A DNA stretch of 64,000 nt from Acidobacteriota bacterium (GTDB taxonomy: Bacteria; Acidobacteriota; Blastocatellia; Pyrinomonadales; Pyrinomonadaceae). Made by a program: the position numbers and the translations under genes. The stretch spans positions 1,178,001 through 1,242,000 of the forward strand of contig JADKBM010000016.1 in assembly GCA_016715115.1 (NCBI GenBank), written 5' to 3'. The notes beneath the pieces are model-generated. The model saw nothing but the letters and a program-made list of their open reading frames with translations. It did no database searches and had not been told where the DNA came from. This document shows, in pieces, positions 18,045 through 25,936 of this stretch (positions within the stretch are counted from its first letter, which is position 1; every line of letters begins with the position of its first letter).

Positions 18045-18199
18045 AATGCCTAAATCGCAAGATTCAACGGCTTTTCGGTTCAACTCGCATCAGATTTGTT
18101 CACGCAACGCTCGCTGCTCGTCAGACGAATCGCAAACCAAAGCCGGAATTTCGTCATCTTAGCCCTTCGATGCTATGATTTCACACGATTTCCGTTGAT

Positions 18200-18985
18200 A
18201 TGAAAAGACTAATCTGGACTTCTTTTTCGATCCTTTTGTTGGCGTATGCGGGCGCATTGGCGCAGGGCGCAAAAACTGACGACAAGGCCGAGGCCGTCTT
18301 GAAACGCGCCGTCGAGTCGCTCGGCGGCGAGCGGTATCTGCAGGTCAAGACGCTTTACGCGACCGGGAAATTCAGTATGATGCGCGACGGCGTGATCATC
18401 TCGTTTCAGACTTTCACCGATGTTCTGGTCTATCCGGACACGGAACGCACCGACTTCAAGTTCAACGGAGTCAAGAACATCCAAACGAATTACCGGGACG
18501 CGGGCTGGATCTTCGACGGCGCGGCGGGCGTCATCAACGTGCAGAACGAACAACAGATCAAGGACTTCAAGCGCGGTTTGAGCGTGAGTCTCGATAATCT
18601 CCTGCGCAGCCAGTGGCGCGGCAAGGGCGTTTTGAACTACGTCGGCAAGCGAGAGGCGACGCTCGGCAAGCGCAACGACGTTATCAAACTGACGTACGAC
18701 GATGGTTTCACGGTCGAGTTCGAGTTTACGGCGGAGGGTCTGCCCGTGAAGGCGATCTACAAACGGACGAATCCGGACGGTGAAGAATCGAAAGAAGAAG
18801 ATCGTTACGCACAATTCGTCGAGACCAACGGGATCAAGGCGCCGTACATCATCGATCATTTCTCAAACGGCGTGCAGACCTCGCGCATCAACTACATCAA
18901 TATCGAATTCAACAAGAACGTGCCGGATTCGATATTCGTCAAACCCAACACGCCGAAGGAAGCAAAAAAGGACATCAAACTGTGA
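18200..18985 (+). CDS. Periplasmic LolA-like/outer-membrane lipoprotein-sorting-type protein
   Basis: 261 residues. Signal peptide at 1-22 (KRLIWTSFSILLLAYAGALAQ). The mature part begins with the helix ADAVLKRAVESLGGERYLQVKTLYATGKFS-like pattern and continues in alternating beta strands (GFTVEFEFTAEGLPVKAIYKR, INYINIEFNKNVPDSIFVKP). This layout is common in LolA-fold proteins that chaperone lipids or lipoproteins through the periplasm. The final strand VPDSIFVKP followed by a charged tail is typical of this group in Acidobacteriota-like genomes. No catalytic motif is seen. A heptad repeat array begins 5 nt after the stop. Function remains tentative. Confidence 0.6.
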   Translation: MKRLIWTSFSILLLAYAGALAQGAKTDDKAEAVLKRAVESLGGERYLQVKTLYATGKFSMMRDGVIISFQTFTDVLVYPDTERTDFKFNGVKNIQTNYRDAGWIFDGAAGVINVQNEQQIKDFKRGLSVSLDNLLRSQWRGKGVLNYVGKREATLGKRNDVIKLTYDDGFTVEFEFTAEGLPVKAIYKRTNPDGEESKEEDRYAQFVETNGIKAPYIIDHFSNGVQTSRINYINIEFNKNVPDSIFVKPNTPKEAKKDIKL

Positions 18986-18990
18986 TCTCG

Positions 18991-19079
18991 AATTTGGGAT
19001 TTGGGATTTGGGATTTGGGATTTGGGATTTGGGATTGGTGATTTGGGATTGGTGATTTGGAATTGTTGATTTGGGATAT
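18991..19079. repeat. Heptanucleotide tandem repeat (TTTGGGA)n
   Basis: Starts right after the preceding stop codon. About six clean copies of ATTTGGG are followed by degenerate units (ATTGGTG, AATTGTTG). The 7-nt period resembles the short tandemly repeated repetitive (STRR) sequences known from cyanobacteria. Fragments of the same word, in both orientations, lie in many gaps of this window. Confidence 0.85.
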
Positions 19080-19312
19080 GAGAGGGAACCCATTCCCCGA
19101 TTTCACAACATTCAACGCGGCTGTGCCGCCAATTGCCAATTTGCGGCACAGCCGCAGGATTGCGGTGACTTTCAAAGGAAAGGCCGAACCCTTCCGCACA
19201 TCCGGGCGACAAGTCGCAAGTACGGCAAATAGCTCAGCGTCGCCTGCCGGGTTCATTGGGGCAAAACTTCGCGCGTTTTTCCCAAATCGCCGATCGCAAA
19301 TCCCCAATCCGC
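19080..19312. repeat. REP-like inverted repeat between convergent genes
   Basis: A perfect 13-bp inverted repeat, GCGGCTGTGCCGC at 19117-19129 and GCGGCACAGCCGC at 19143-19155, with a 13-nt loop. It is followed by CACATCCGGGCGACAAGTCGC, the same motif as near 15405. It lies between convergent genes and could serve as a terminator, although no T-run follows. Confidence 0.55.
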
Positions 19313-20311
19313 TCAATGTCTCACTTGCATATCGCCGTCGCCGGCGGCGATCCGGCCCTTTCGATCGTGGGCGAATTCGTTGACCAGATTCGTGAAAATC
19401 TCCGGCTTTTCCTCTTGCGGCACGTGTCCGCAGTTCTTGAGAACGACGAGCCGCGAATGAACGATCGAATTGTAAAGCGTCTCGGCATTGCGGATCGGGA
19501 TCACAATGTCGTCCTCGCCCCAGACGATCAGCGTCGGCTGATTTATCAGTCCGAGGTCGTGCTCGATCCGGTCGGCGTTCCAATTGCGGCCGGTACGCAA
19601 GACGGCGCGATGACCGTCCGCCGCGGCCAAAGGGCGAATGATCGACTCGACGCGGTCCCGCGTGATCAGATGATGATTCACAGGCGCCAGGGTGTTCTGC
19701 ATTCGGAGCTTGATAAATGTTTTGGAATCAAGAAGAAACGGCGTCATCACCTCGCCGATGCCGGGAACAGAAGCAAGTTTGAGGATCGGATGATTTTTGG
19801 GTTCGTCGTTGATCACGGCGTCCACGAGAACGAGTTTTTCGACTCTCTCGGGATAATCGAGCGCGACCGTCAGGACCACCGCGCCGCCGTATGAACTGCC
19901 GACAAGCGTCGCCGTGCCGATGCCGAGCCGGTCCATAAACCGAGAGATCATTCGCGCCTGCGACTGGATCGAATAATCGAACCACGCCGGCTTCTCCGAA
20001 TATCCGAAACCGATCAGATCGAGCGCGACGACGTGAAATCCGGCGTCGGCGAGCTTCGGCGCGACGGTCTTCCAAACGTAAACCGATGCGGTGAACCCGT
20101 GAACGAGCAACATTGTCGGCTTTGAACGGTCGCCGAACTCCTGAAAATGGACCTCGGCGCCGTCAACTTCGACAAAGTTCGAATGCTCCGCGTGAACGAC
20201 GCGGTCGGCGACGTCTTCAAAATTCACAGTCGACGGCCGCGACGCGAGTTTCCAGGCGATCACGCCGCCGATCGCTCCGCCGATTCCCAATGCGATATGT
20301 TTCTTCTTCAT
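19313..20311 (-). CDS. Alpha/beta-fold hydrolase with N-terminal membrane anchor
   Basis: 332 residues from ATG 20311 (a TTG four codons earlier is weaker). The N-terminus has an uncleaved-looking hydrophobic helix (HIALGIGGAIGGVIAWKLA). The catalytic domain shows the oxyanion strand LLVHGFTASVYVW, nucleophile elbow GSSYGG (Ser), acid WGEDDIVIP (Asp), and NCGHVPQEEKP (His), so the triad is complete. Best relatives by pattern are esterases and C-C-bond hydrolases of the MhpC/epoxide-hydrolase superfamily with a Ser nucleophile. The substrate is unknown. The C-terminus ends in a charged tail (HDRKGRIAAGDGDMQ). It lies 86 nt downstream of truB on the same strand and may be cotranscribed with it. 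Confidence 0.85.
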   Translation of the reverse strand: MKKKHIALGIGGAIGGVIAWKLASRPSTVNFEDVADRVVHAEHSNFVEVDGAEVHFQEFGDRSKPTMLLVHGFTASVYVWKTVAPKLADAGFHVVALDLIGFGYSEKPAWFDYSIQSQARMISRFMDRLGIGTATLVGSSYGGAVVLTVALDYPERVEKLVLVDAVINDEPKNHPILKLASVPGIGEVMTPFLLDSKTFIKLRMQNTLAPVNHHLITRDRVESIIRPLAAADGHRAVLRTGRNWNADRIEHDLGLINQPTLIVWGEDDIVIPIRNAETLYNSIVHSRLVVLKNCGHVPQEEKPEIFTNLVNEFAHDRKGRIAAGDGDMQVRH

Positions 20312-20397
20312 ACGAGTTTCCAAGATCTTGTGAATTGCGTCAGATCCTCACGCAAAGTTCGCGAAGGGCGCAAATTCAATAACGAATCGTCTCAATC

Positions 20398-21285
20398 TTA
20401 CACCAAAACGATCCGCGGCTGAACACGACTTTCGTCCGAATCGAATGTTCCGATCGCGAGAAGCGCTCCGGATTCGTCAACGATTCGAACATCCGCCCGG
20501 TTCGGGATCGAATCGGCATCAACTCGGGTGCTGAGACCGCTTTTCGTCTTCGCGGCGCGCTCGGCATTGAGTGTCACCGACGGCAAATGCCCGACCGCTT
20601 CGTTCATCGCGATCAGATGATCGGCCAAACGATCTTCCGCAACGACTTTTTCAAGCTCTTCCAACGTCAACGCTTTTTCGATGCCGAACTTCCCCGCCCG
20701 CGTGCGCCTGAGTTCCGCGAGATGCGCCGCCGAACCGGCGCGACGCGCGATGTCTTCGGCGAGTGTGCGAATGTACGTTCCGGCCGAGCAGGCGACGACC
20801 ATTCTCAACTCGTCACCCGCCGGTTCCGACATCTCGAGTTTGTGGATCGTCACCGTGACGGCCCGGCGCTCGATCTCGACGCCGGCCCGGGCGAGTTCGT
20901 AAAGCTTCTTTCCTTCGACCTTTTTCGCCGAATACATCGGCGGCGTCTGAAGGATCTCGCCGGTGAATTCGCTGGCGACGCTTTGGACTTGCGAAAAGGA
21001 GAAAGGAGAATTCCCGCTCTCCGAATCCCGTCTTTCGCCGGTCACGTCGCCGGTGACGGTCTCGAATCCGAATCTGACGACCGCTTCATATTCCTTCTCG
21101 TCTTTGTCGAGAAACTGCGCGAGGCGGGTCGCTTTGCCGACGAGGATCACCATCACGCCGGTCGCGAACGGGTCGAGCGTGCCTGTATGGCCGATCTTTT
21201 TCGTTTTGAGGATCCGGCGGCAGCGTGCGACGACGTCGTGCGAGGTGATTCCGGCCGGTTTGTCGATGATGAGAAGTCCGTTCAT
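20398..21285 (-). CDS. truB: tRNA pseudouridine(55) synthase
   Basis: 295 residues from ATG 21285; upstream in-frame starts lie in non-conserved sequence. It makes pseudouridine 55 in the T-arm of tRNAs. Signature motifs are all present: GLLIIDKPAGITSHDVV at the N-terminus, KIGHTGTLDPFATGVM with the catalytic Asp in GTLDP, the YEAVVRFGFETVTGD strand, PPMYSAKKVEGKKLYELAR, and CSAGTYIRTLAEDIA. A C-terminal PUA-like extension (RADVRIVDESGALLAIGTF) is present. Often next to rbfA/infB elsewhere, but here it is next to a hydrolase gene and diverges from recX, with 106 nt between them. Confidence 0.97.
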   Translation of the reverse strand: MNGLLIIDKPAGITSHDVVARCRRILKTKKIGHTGTLDPFATGVMVILVGKATRLAQFLDKDEKEYEAVVRFGFETVTGDVTGERRDSESGNSPFSFSQVQSVASEFTGEILQTPPMYSAKKVEGKKLYELARAGVEIERRAVTVTIHKLEMSEPAGDELRMVVACSAGTYIRTLAEDIARRAGSAAHLAELRRTRAGKFGIEKALTLEELEKVVAEDRLADHLIAMNEAVGHLPSVTLNAERAAKTKSGLSTRVDADSIPNRADVRIVDESGALLAIGTFDSDESRVQPRIVLV

Positions 21286-21391
21286 ACTTTGGATTCTAGA
21301 TTTTTGATCTTGCATTTGCGAACGATGAATGCCGACTGTTTGGAATTCAATTCCGGATTCGCGGCTTTCGGGTTAAGATTCTAACGATCAA

Positions 21392-21928
21392 ATGCGAAGA
21401 AGAAGTCCAATTCCAGATTCCGAACGCGTCGTTACCGATCCGGAGCGTGCGCGGCGAAAAACGTTCGACCGCGCGGTCAATCTGCTCACCTACAAACCGC
21501 GTTCGATCACCGAACTCCGGACGCGCCTGCTCGAAAAAGACTGGACCGATGCGACGATCGTCGACGAGGTGATCGAAAAGCTGACACACTACGGATATCT
21601 CGACGATGCGCAGTTCGCCAGATCCTTCGCGGCCTCGCAGATCCGCCAGAAACCGCTCGGGAAAATGGCGCTCAAGATCAAATTGACGCAGCAGAAACTC
21701 GACAAGGAAACGGTCGATGCGGCGCTTGAGCAAATTCTTGAAGAGACGCCGGAAGACGAGATCATCGACCGCGCGATCGCCAAGCGTCTTCGGCTCAAAG
21801 GCAAGCCCGAAAACCGCGACGACGCGAAGAAGTTTTACGACTATTTGTTAAGACAGGGATTCTCGTACGATCTCGTTGCGTCAAAGATGCGCGAGATCGC
21901 GTCGAAGAGTTTCGACGAGGAAGGGTGA
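21392..21928 (+). CDS. recX: Regulatory protein RecX
   Basis: 178 residues. Three-helix tandem repeats typical of RecX: FDRAVNLLTYKPRSITELRTRLLEKDW, VIEKLTHYGYLDDAQFARSFAASQIRQKPLGKMALKIKLTQQKLD, and DDAKKFYDYLLRQGFSYDLVASKMREI. RecX binds RecA filaments and limits recombinase and coprotease activity. Length is normal. No strong Shine-Dalgarno precedes the ATG, so the start could be leaderless. recA is not adjacent. The gene diverges from truB. Confidence 0.92.
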   Translation: MRRRSPIPDSERVVTDPERARRKTFDRAVNLLTYKPRSITELRTRLLEKDWTDATIVDEVIEKLTHYGYLDDAQFARSFAASQIRQKPLGKMALKIKLTQQKLDKETVDAALEQILEETPEDEIIDRAIAKRLRLKGKPENRDDAKKFYDYLLRQGFSYDLVASKMREIASKSFDEEG

Positions 21929-21936
21929 GTGCAGAG

Positions 21937-22007
21937 TATGAGTTACGCGTTCAGGCGTGACCAACATCGTCGTGCGCCGGTGGATCACGCCTGAAGGCGT
22001 AACTCAT
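21937..22007. repeat. 24-bp inverted repeat (hairpin) after recX
   Basis: Arms 21937-21960 and 21984-22007 match at 23 of 24 positions (TATGAGTTACGCGTTCAGGCGTGA). They are flanked by GTGCAGAG and GTGCACTCTGC words, also found near 28680. It could terminate recX transcription, but its composition marks it as a member of the palindromic repeat group scattered through the window. Confidence 0.75.
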
Positions 22008-22029
22008 ACGGTGCACTCTGCAAGCCAAT

Positions 22030-22368
22030 ATGATCAACTACGACGATCGCAAATTCAGATCGGTTGAAAACTCGGATGGCGGCGAAGTTTCCGGCGAAAC
22101 GACCTTTCATTACCACCAAAAAGAGAACGTCGTCTGGGCCGAATATCGCGGCGGCGAGATCGTCTTCGGAACGCTTATCGCCAAGGCCGCGCCCGATGGA
22201 TCGCTTGATATGCGTTATCAGCATCTGAATCGCCGCGGCGAACTAATGACCGGCATCTGCCGTTCGGCGCCGGAAGTTCTGGAAGATGGCCGGCTTCTCC
22301 TTCACGAAAAATGGCAATGGACCTCAGGCGATTGTTCCGCGGGCGAATCGATCGTCGAAGAAATTTGA
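22030..22368 (+). CDS. Conserved small beta-barrel protein of unknown function
   Basis: 112 residues without signal peptide. The sequence is almost all beta strand: FRSVENSDGGEVSGETTFHYHQKENVVWAEYRGGEIVFGTLIA, then SLDMRYQHLNRRGELMTGICRSAPE and GRLLLHEKWQW. Proteins of this pattern are often labelled n-acetylglutamate synthase in databases, but no acetyltransferase (GNAT) motif is visible, so that name is not used. A lipocalin-like or FABP-like fold is plausible. No clear RBS is seen. Confidence 0.6.
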   Translation: MINYDDRKFRSVENSDGGEVSGETTFHYHQKENVVWAEYRGGEIVFGTLIAKAAPDGSLDMRYQHLNRRGELMTGICRSAPEVLEDGRLLLHEKWQWTSGDCSAGESIVEEI

Positions 22369-22460
22369 AACTTGCGAAAAACACGCGCCGTATCATTTAT
22401 TTACGAGGGCAACGCTCGGAAGATCAAAGGCGGTAACGTGGACGCGTTGCACTGGGCAAG

Positions 22461-22970
22461 ATGCTCATCCTTATTACAATTCTGATTATCGCGGCAACTG
22501 CCGTGTTCCTCGCGACGCGAAAGCGAAAGCTGACCGGATCCGAATCCACCAACAATCTCGAAGCCGCAAATTATCGACCGTTGTTTCAGCCGACGGACGA
22601 AGAACTTCGGGCGTTCGAAAACGACGAAACACGTCGTGCGAACGATGCAAGCGCGGCAGTCGAAAAGCAGGAGTTCGAGGCCCGGCTCGCAGCCAGCGAA
22701 GCGGTCTGGCGCGACGAACCAACGGCCGGCAACACGGCCGAATTCCTGCGCCTCGCGACGACCGGCGAAAGTTCTGACATCTTCATCGCAGCAACTAAAA
22801 AGATCATTCAGTTTTGGCAAGAGAACCGGACAGTGATAACTGCCCGGGATCTGGCTGATTTGTTGGACAGCCATTTCAGATTGCTTCCCCAACAGGAAAG
22901 AACTTCCGGAGAGATCTTTGATCTGCGCACGCAGATCGACGAGCTTCGACGCGAAGTCAGAGGAAATTGA
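22461..22970 (+). CDS. Membrane-anchored hypothetical protein upstream of the flotillin-like gene
   Basis: 169 residues. One N-terminal transmembrane helix (LILITILIIAATAVFLA) with RKRK on the cytoplasmic side. A helical, charge-rich body follows (QPTDEELRAFENDETRR, EKQEFEARLAASEAVW) and a predicted terminal coiled coil (TQIDELRREVRGN). No family recognised. It is 60 nt upstream of the SPFH gene on the same strand, so it is probably expressed with it and may be an assembly partner at the membrane. Confidence 0.55.
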   Translation: MLILITILIIAATAVFLATRKRKLTGSESTNNLEAANYRPLFQPTDEELRAFENDETRRANDASAAVEKQEFEARLAASEAVWRDEPTAGNTAEFLRLATTGESSDIFIAATKKIIQFWQENRTVITARDLADLLDSHFRLLPQQERTSGEIFDLRTQIDELRREVRGN

Positions 22971-23030
22971 TCAAGGAGCGTGTGCGTCGGAAGAAACGCA
23001 CGATCGAACCTTAACTTTCTTGAGGATAAT

Positions 23031-25214
23031 ATGGAACAGAATCTAGTCCCGTTGTTCATACTGCTCGGAATTGCAGTCATCGGAATCGGTGTCGCTTGGT
23101 ACGTCCTCACCAGATTTCTCGTAAACATCGGCGCGACCGAGGTCGGCATCAAGGAACGGCGTTATCTCGGCACGAAAATGGCGCAGGGCCGCGTCGTCGC
23201 AACCGACGGCGAGATCGGAATTCAGGCCGAGGTCCTCAAACCGGGATTGCATTTCGTCCTTTACCCGATCGTCCGCGTCGTCCAAAAGGTGCCGCTCGTC
23301 GAGATCGGCGCCGACGAACTCGGCATCGTCGAAGCGATCGACGGTGAACCGATGCAGACCGGCAGCATCTTCGCGCCCGACCGAGCTCAGAATGCCCACA
23401 ACAATTTTCAGGATCCCATCGCCTACATCAAGCAGGGCGGCGTCAAGGGCATTCAACTAAGGACGCTTCCGCCGGGAAAATGGGCGATCCATCCGTACCT
23501 TTTCCGAGTTTCGATCGCCAAGGCGACGGTCGTGCCGCCGGGGAAGGTCGGCATCGTCACCTCGGCCGACGGCGCGCCGCTTGATCCGGGCCGTCTTCAC
23601 GGTCGGGCGATCGCCGAGCACAAGAGTTTTCAGGACGCCGAATCGTTCATCTACAACGGCGGCCAGAAAGGTCCGCAAGTGGAAATCGTAACGCCCGGAA
23701 CTTACCGCATTCACACCGAATCGAGCTCGCTGAACGATGCGAACGAACGCAAGCCGGGACTTTTCACGGTCAGGATGTTCGACGCGACGGTCATCTCCGA
23801 AAATCAGATCGGACTGGTCGAAGCGCTCGACGGGGCGCCGCTCAATCCTCGCGATTACGTCGCGCAGGCGGTCGAGGGCCACGACAATTTTCAAAATTCG
23901 AATGGCTTCATCACAAACGGCGGCCAGCGCGGGCCGCAGAAGGACATCCTCCTGCCCGGCACGTACTACATAAATCCGCTCGTCTTCAAGGTCATTCCCG
24001 AAAGGGCCGGCGAGGTCAAGCCGGGCGAAGTTGCGGTCATCGTTTCGAACGTCGGCAAGGATCCGACGGATGACATCCGACAGGCGATGGCGGCGAAAAT
24101 CCGCGAAAAATTGATGCGCGAGGAAGAAGAGCAGATCCATCGCGCGGCGAAACAGCTCGACAAGGTCGACGGTGACGAAACATCGATCGAACAGATCAAG
24201 GCCGACCTTCAGGCCGACGGCGATCCGGCCGACAGGCGGCTCGACCAGGGCGCGCATGAAGCCTACGTCGTTCCGGCCGGCTTCCGCGGCATTCAGGAAA
24301 CGGTCGTCGGGCCCGGAAAATACTACGTCAACACACTCGCGGTCTCGCCGATCATCATTCCGACCACGAATATGACGGTTGAATGGACGGCCGAGAATAT
24401 GTCGAAATCGTTTGATCCGTTCGCGGTCATTTCCAAGGACGGATTCACGATGCAGCTCGAGGTTCGCGTCGTGTTTCGCGTCAAACCGGAAGACGCGCCG
24501 TTTATGGTCGCGAAGATCGGGAGCACTGAAAAACTGATCCAAAACGTGATGCATCCGCTGATCGACTCGATCTTTCGCAATCAGGCGTCGGAATCGTCGG
24601 CGATGGCGTATCTGCAGAATCGACACGAAGAGCAGGAGCGCGCCGAAGCCCGCGTCAGGATGCATTTGCTTAAGTACCACGTCGATGTCGTCAACGTTTT
24701 GATCTGTCACATACACCTGCCCGAAGAACTGATGGCGACGCAGACGGAGAAGATTCTTGCGGAGCAGAAACAGAATATGTTCAACGCCCAGCGCGAGGCC
24801 GAGGTCAAGCGAATCGAGCTCGAAAGGACGAAGGCGCAGGCCGACAGCCAGAAGAACCTGATGGAAGCGACGGTCGGCGTCGATATTTCCGCGAAACGGT
24901 CCGAACAGCGCAAGAAAGAAGCTGAGGGCGAGGCCTATTACATCAGCGAAACCGGTAAGGCGGAAGCCGAAAAGATGCGGCTGATCGGCGAAGCCCAGGG
25001 CGTCGCGTACAAAGAGCAGGTCAACGCGCTCGGCGCGAACGGCGTCGCGCTCGTCGAAACCCTCAAGGTCATCGGCGAAAAAGGCGTCCGCATCACGCCC
25101 GACATTATGGCCTCGGGCGGCGGCGCAAACGGCGACGGCGGCGGGATCGGGACGTTGCTGCTGCTGAATTTGTTCCGCGATCAGATGAAGCGAAACGAGG
25201 AAGGCGAAAAGTAA
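23031..25214 (+). CDS. Large SPFH/flotillin-like membrane protein with vault-like N-terminal repeats
   Basis: 727 residues from ATG 23031 (GAGG upstream). Residues 5-30 form a transmembrane helix (VPLFILLGIAVIGIGVAWYVL). Residues about 80-440 carry successive modules of about 65-90 residues with the pattern xGxVGIVxxxDGxPL...NFQ...F..NGGQKGPQ...PGTYxI. The series is LGIVEAIDGEPMQ, VGIVTSADGAPLDP, IGLVEALDGAPLNP, then a weaker GEVAVIVSNVGKDP. The SPFH domain spans about 447-565 (VEWTAENMSKSFDPFAVISKDGFTMQLEVRVVFRV split by strands, to VDVVNVLICHIHLPEE). A long coiled coil rich in KAE follows (565-680), with LIGEAQGVAYKEQ typical of flotillins, and a Gly-rich end. It probably forms large oligomers that organise membrane domains. 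Repeats, SPFH shoulder and helical cap in this order also describe the major vault protein. Confidence 0.85.
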   Translation: MEQNLVPLFILLGIAVIGIGVAWYVLTRFLVNIGATEVGIKERRYLGTKMAQGRVVATDGEIGIQAEVLKPGLHFVLYPIVRVVQKVPLVEIGADELGIVEAIDGEPMQTGSIFAPDRAQNAHNNFQDPIAYIKQGGVKGIQLRTLPPGKWAIHPYLFRVSIAKATVVPPGKVGIVTSADGAPLDPGRLHGRAIAEHKSFQDAESFIYNGGQKGPQVEIVTPGTYRIHTESSSLNDANERKPGLFTVRMFDATVISENQIGLVEALDGAPLNPRDYVAQAVEGHDNFQNSNGFITNGGQRGPQKDILLPGTYYINPLVFKVIPERAGEVKPGEVAVIVSNVGKDPTDDIRQAMAAKIREKLMREEEEQIHRAAKQLDKVDGDETSIEQIKADLQADGDPADRRLDQGAHEAYVVPAGFRGIQETVVGPGKYYVNTLAVSPIIIPTTNMTVEWTAENMSKSFDPFAVISKDGFTMQLEVRVVFRVKPEDAPFMVAKIGSTEKLIQNVMHPLIDSIFRNQASESSAMAYLQNRHEEQERAEARVRMHLLKYHVDVVNVLICHIHLPEELMATQTEKILAEQKQNMFNAQREAEVKRIELERTKAQADSQKNLMEATVGVDISAKRSEQRKKEAEGEAYYISETGKAEAEKMRLIGEAQGVAYKEQVNALGANGVALVETLKVIGEKGVRITPDIMASGGGANGDGGGIGTLLLLNLFRDQMKRNEEGEK

Positions 25215-25343
25215 GTTGGTGATTCTGGATTCGGGGTTTGTGAGTTCGCAAACCCCGAACTCAAAATTAAAAGCCCTAGTCAAGTTTCGCTCCACGGCAT
25301 CCAACCTGTCATGTTAGAATCGTCTTTGCTGGAGATTGATCGA

Positions 25344-25544
25344 ATGAACTTGAAACGCCGCAAAAACAATCCGTCGCCGAATTCAGAGGAAATCGAACGA
25401 CTAATCAATGAACAGGAATCGAAGCCTTTTGATGCGACGACTCTTTCCGGGTCGTCGGTAACACAGAAGGAACTTGATGATTTTCTCAATTGGCGGCGCG
25501 AAACAAAGCGATCGGAAAGGGAGGCCCAGAAGAATTGGCGGTAG
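25344..25544 (+). CDS. VapB-type antitoxin
   Basis: 66 residues from ATG 25344. An earlier in-frame start at 25311 lacks an RBS. Charged, helical and small: NLKRRKNNPSPNSEEIERLINEQES, then a C-terminal helix LDDFLNWRRETKRSEREAQKNWR that could occupy the toxin active site. No DNA-binding family is recognised, so the antitoxin call rests on size, charge and the overlap with the PIN gene. The stop (25542-25544) lies inside the toxin's first codons. Such antitoxins usually repress their own operon. Confidence 0.6.
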   Translation: MNLKRRKNNPSPNSEEIERLINEQESKPFDATTLSGSSVTQKELDDFLNWRRETKRSEREAQKNWR

Positions 25545-25936
25545 TTGTTGATACGGACGTTACCTCATACTTTTTCAAGAGAGACTCGCGATCTGAACTT
25601 TACAGACCTTACGTTCACCAGGAATTCCTGTTTCTATCGTTTATGTCATTCGCGGAATTGATGTATTGGGCCGAATCGGCAAACTGGGGGCCGAAACGCC
25701 GGAATGAGCTCTCGGAATATCTGCGCCGATTCTCAATCGTTCACTCGAACCAGAAAATTTGTGAAATTTGGTCCTCAGTTGTCGCCGAGGGCCGCCAAAA
25801 CGGTCGCATCATCGCTGGTTCCGATGCTTGGGTTGCGTCGGCGGCGATGTTTCTGCGAATCCCGTTGGTGACCCACAACGCTTCGGACTTTGAAGGTGTT
25901 TCAGGATTGGATATCATTTCCGTGAGCAAGTTATGA
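25535..25936 (+). CDS. PIN-domain ribonuclease toxin (VapC-like)
   Basis: About 133 residues if started at TTG 25535, with GGGAGG about 10 nt upstream; no ATG is available before the conserved first strand. The acidic PIN residues are in place: VVDTDVTSYFF (Asp pair), SFAELMYWAE (Glu), IAGSDAWVASAAMF (Asp) and VTHNASDFEGV (terminal Asp). VapC toxins cleave tRNA or rRNA in a Mg-dependent way. It overlaps the antitoxin by 10 nt and alaS by 4 nt (ATGA at 25933-25936). The three genes may therefore be one translation-coupled unit. Confidence 0.85.
   Translation: MAVVVDTDVTSYFFKRDSRSELYRPYVHQEFLFLSFMSFAELMYWAESANWGPKRRNELSEYLRRFSIVHSNQKICEIWSSVVAEGRQNGRIIAGSDAWVASAAMFLRIPLVTHNASDFEGVSGLDIISVSKL

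Noticed and set aside
22030..22368. N-acetylglutamate synthase
   Set aside because: A name often given to this family in databases, but no acetyltransferase motif is visible in 112 residues.
23457..25304. 615-residue frame on the minus strand
   Set aside because: Antisense shadow of the flotillin-like gene; Arg/Asp-rich, no motif.
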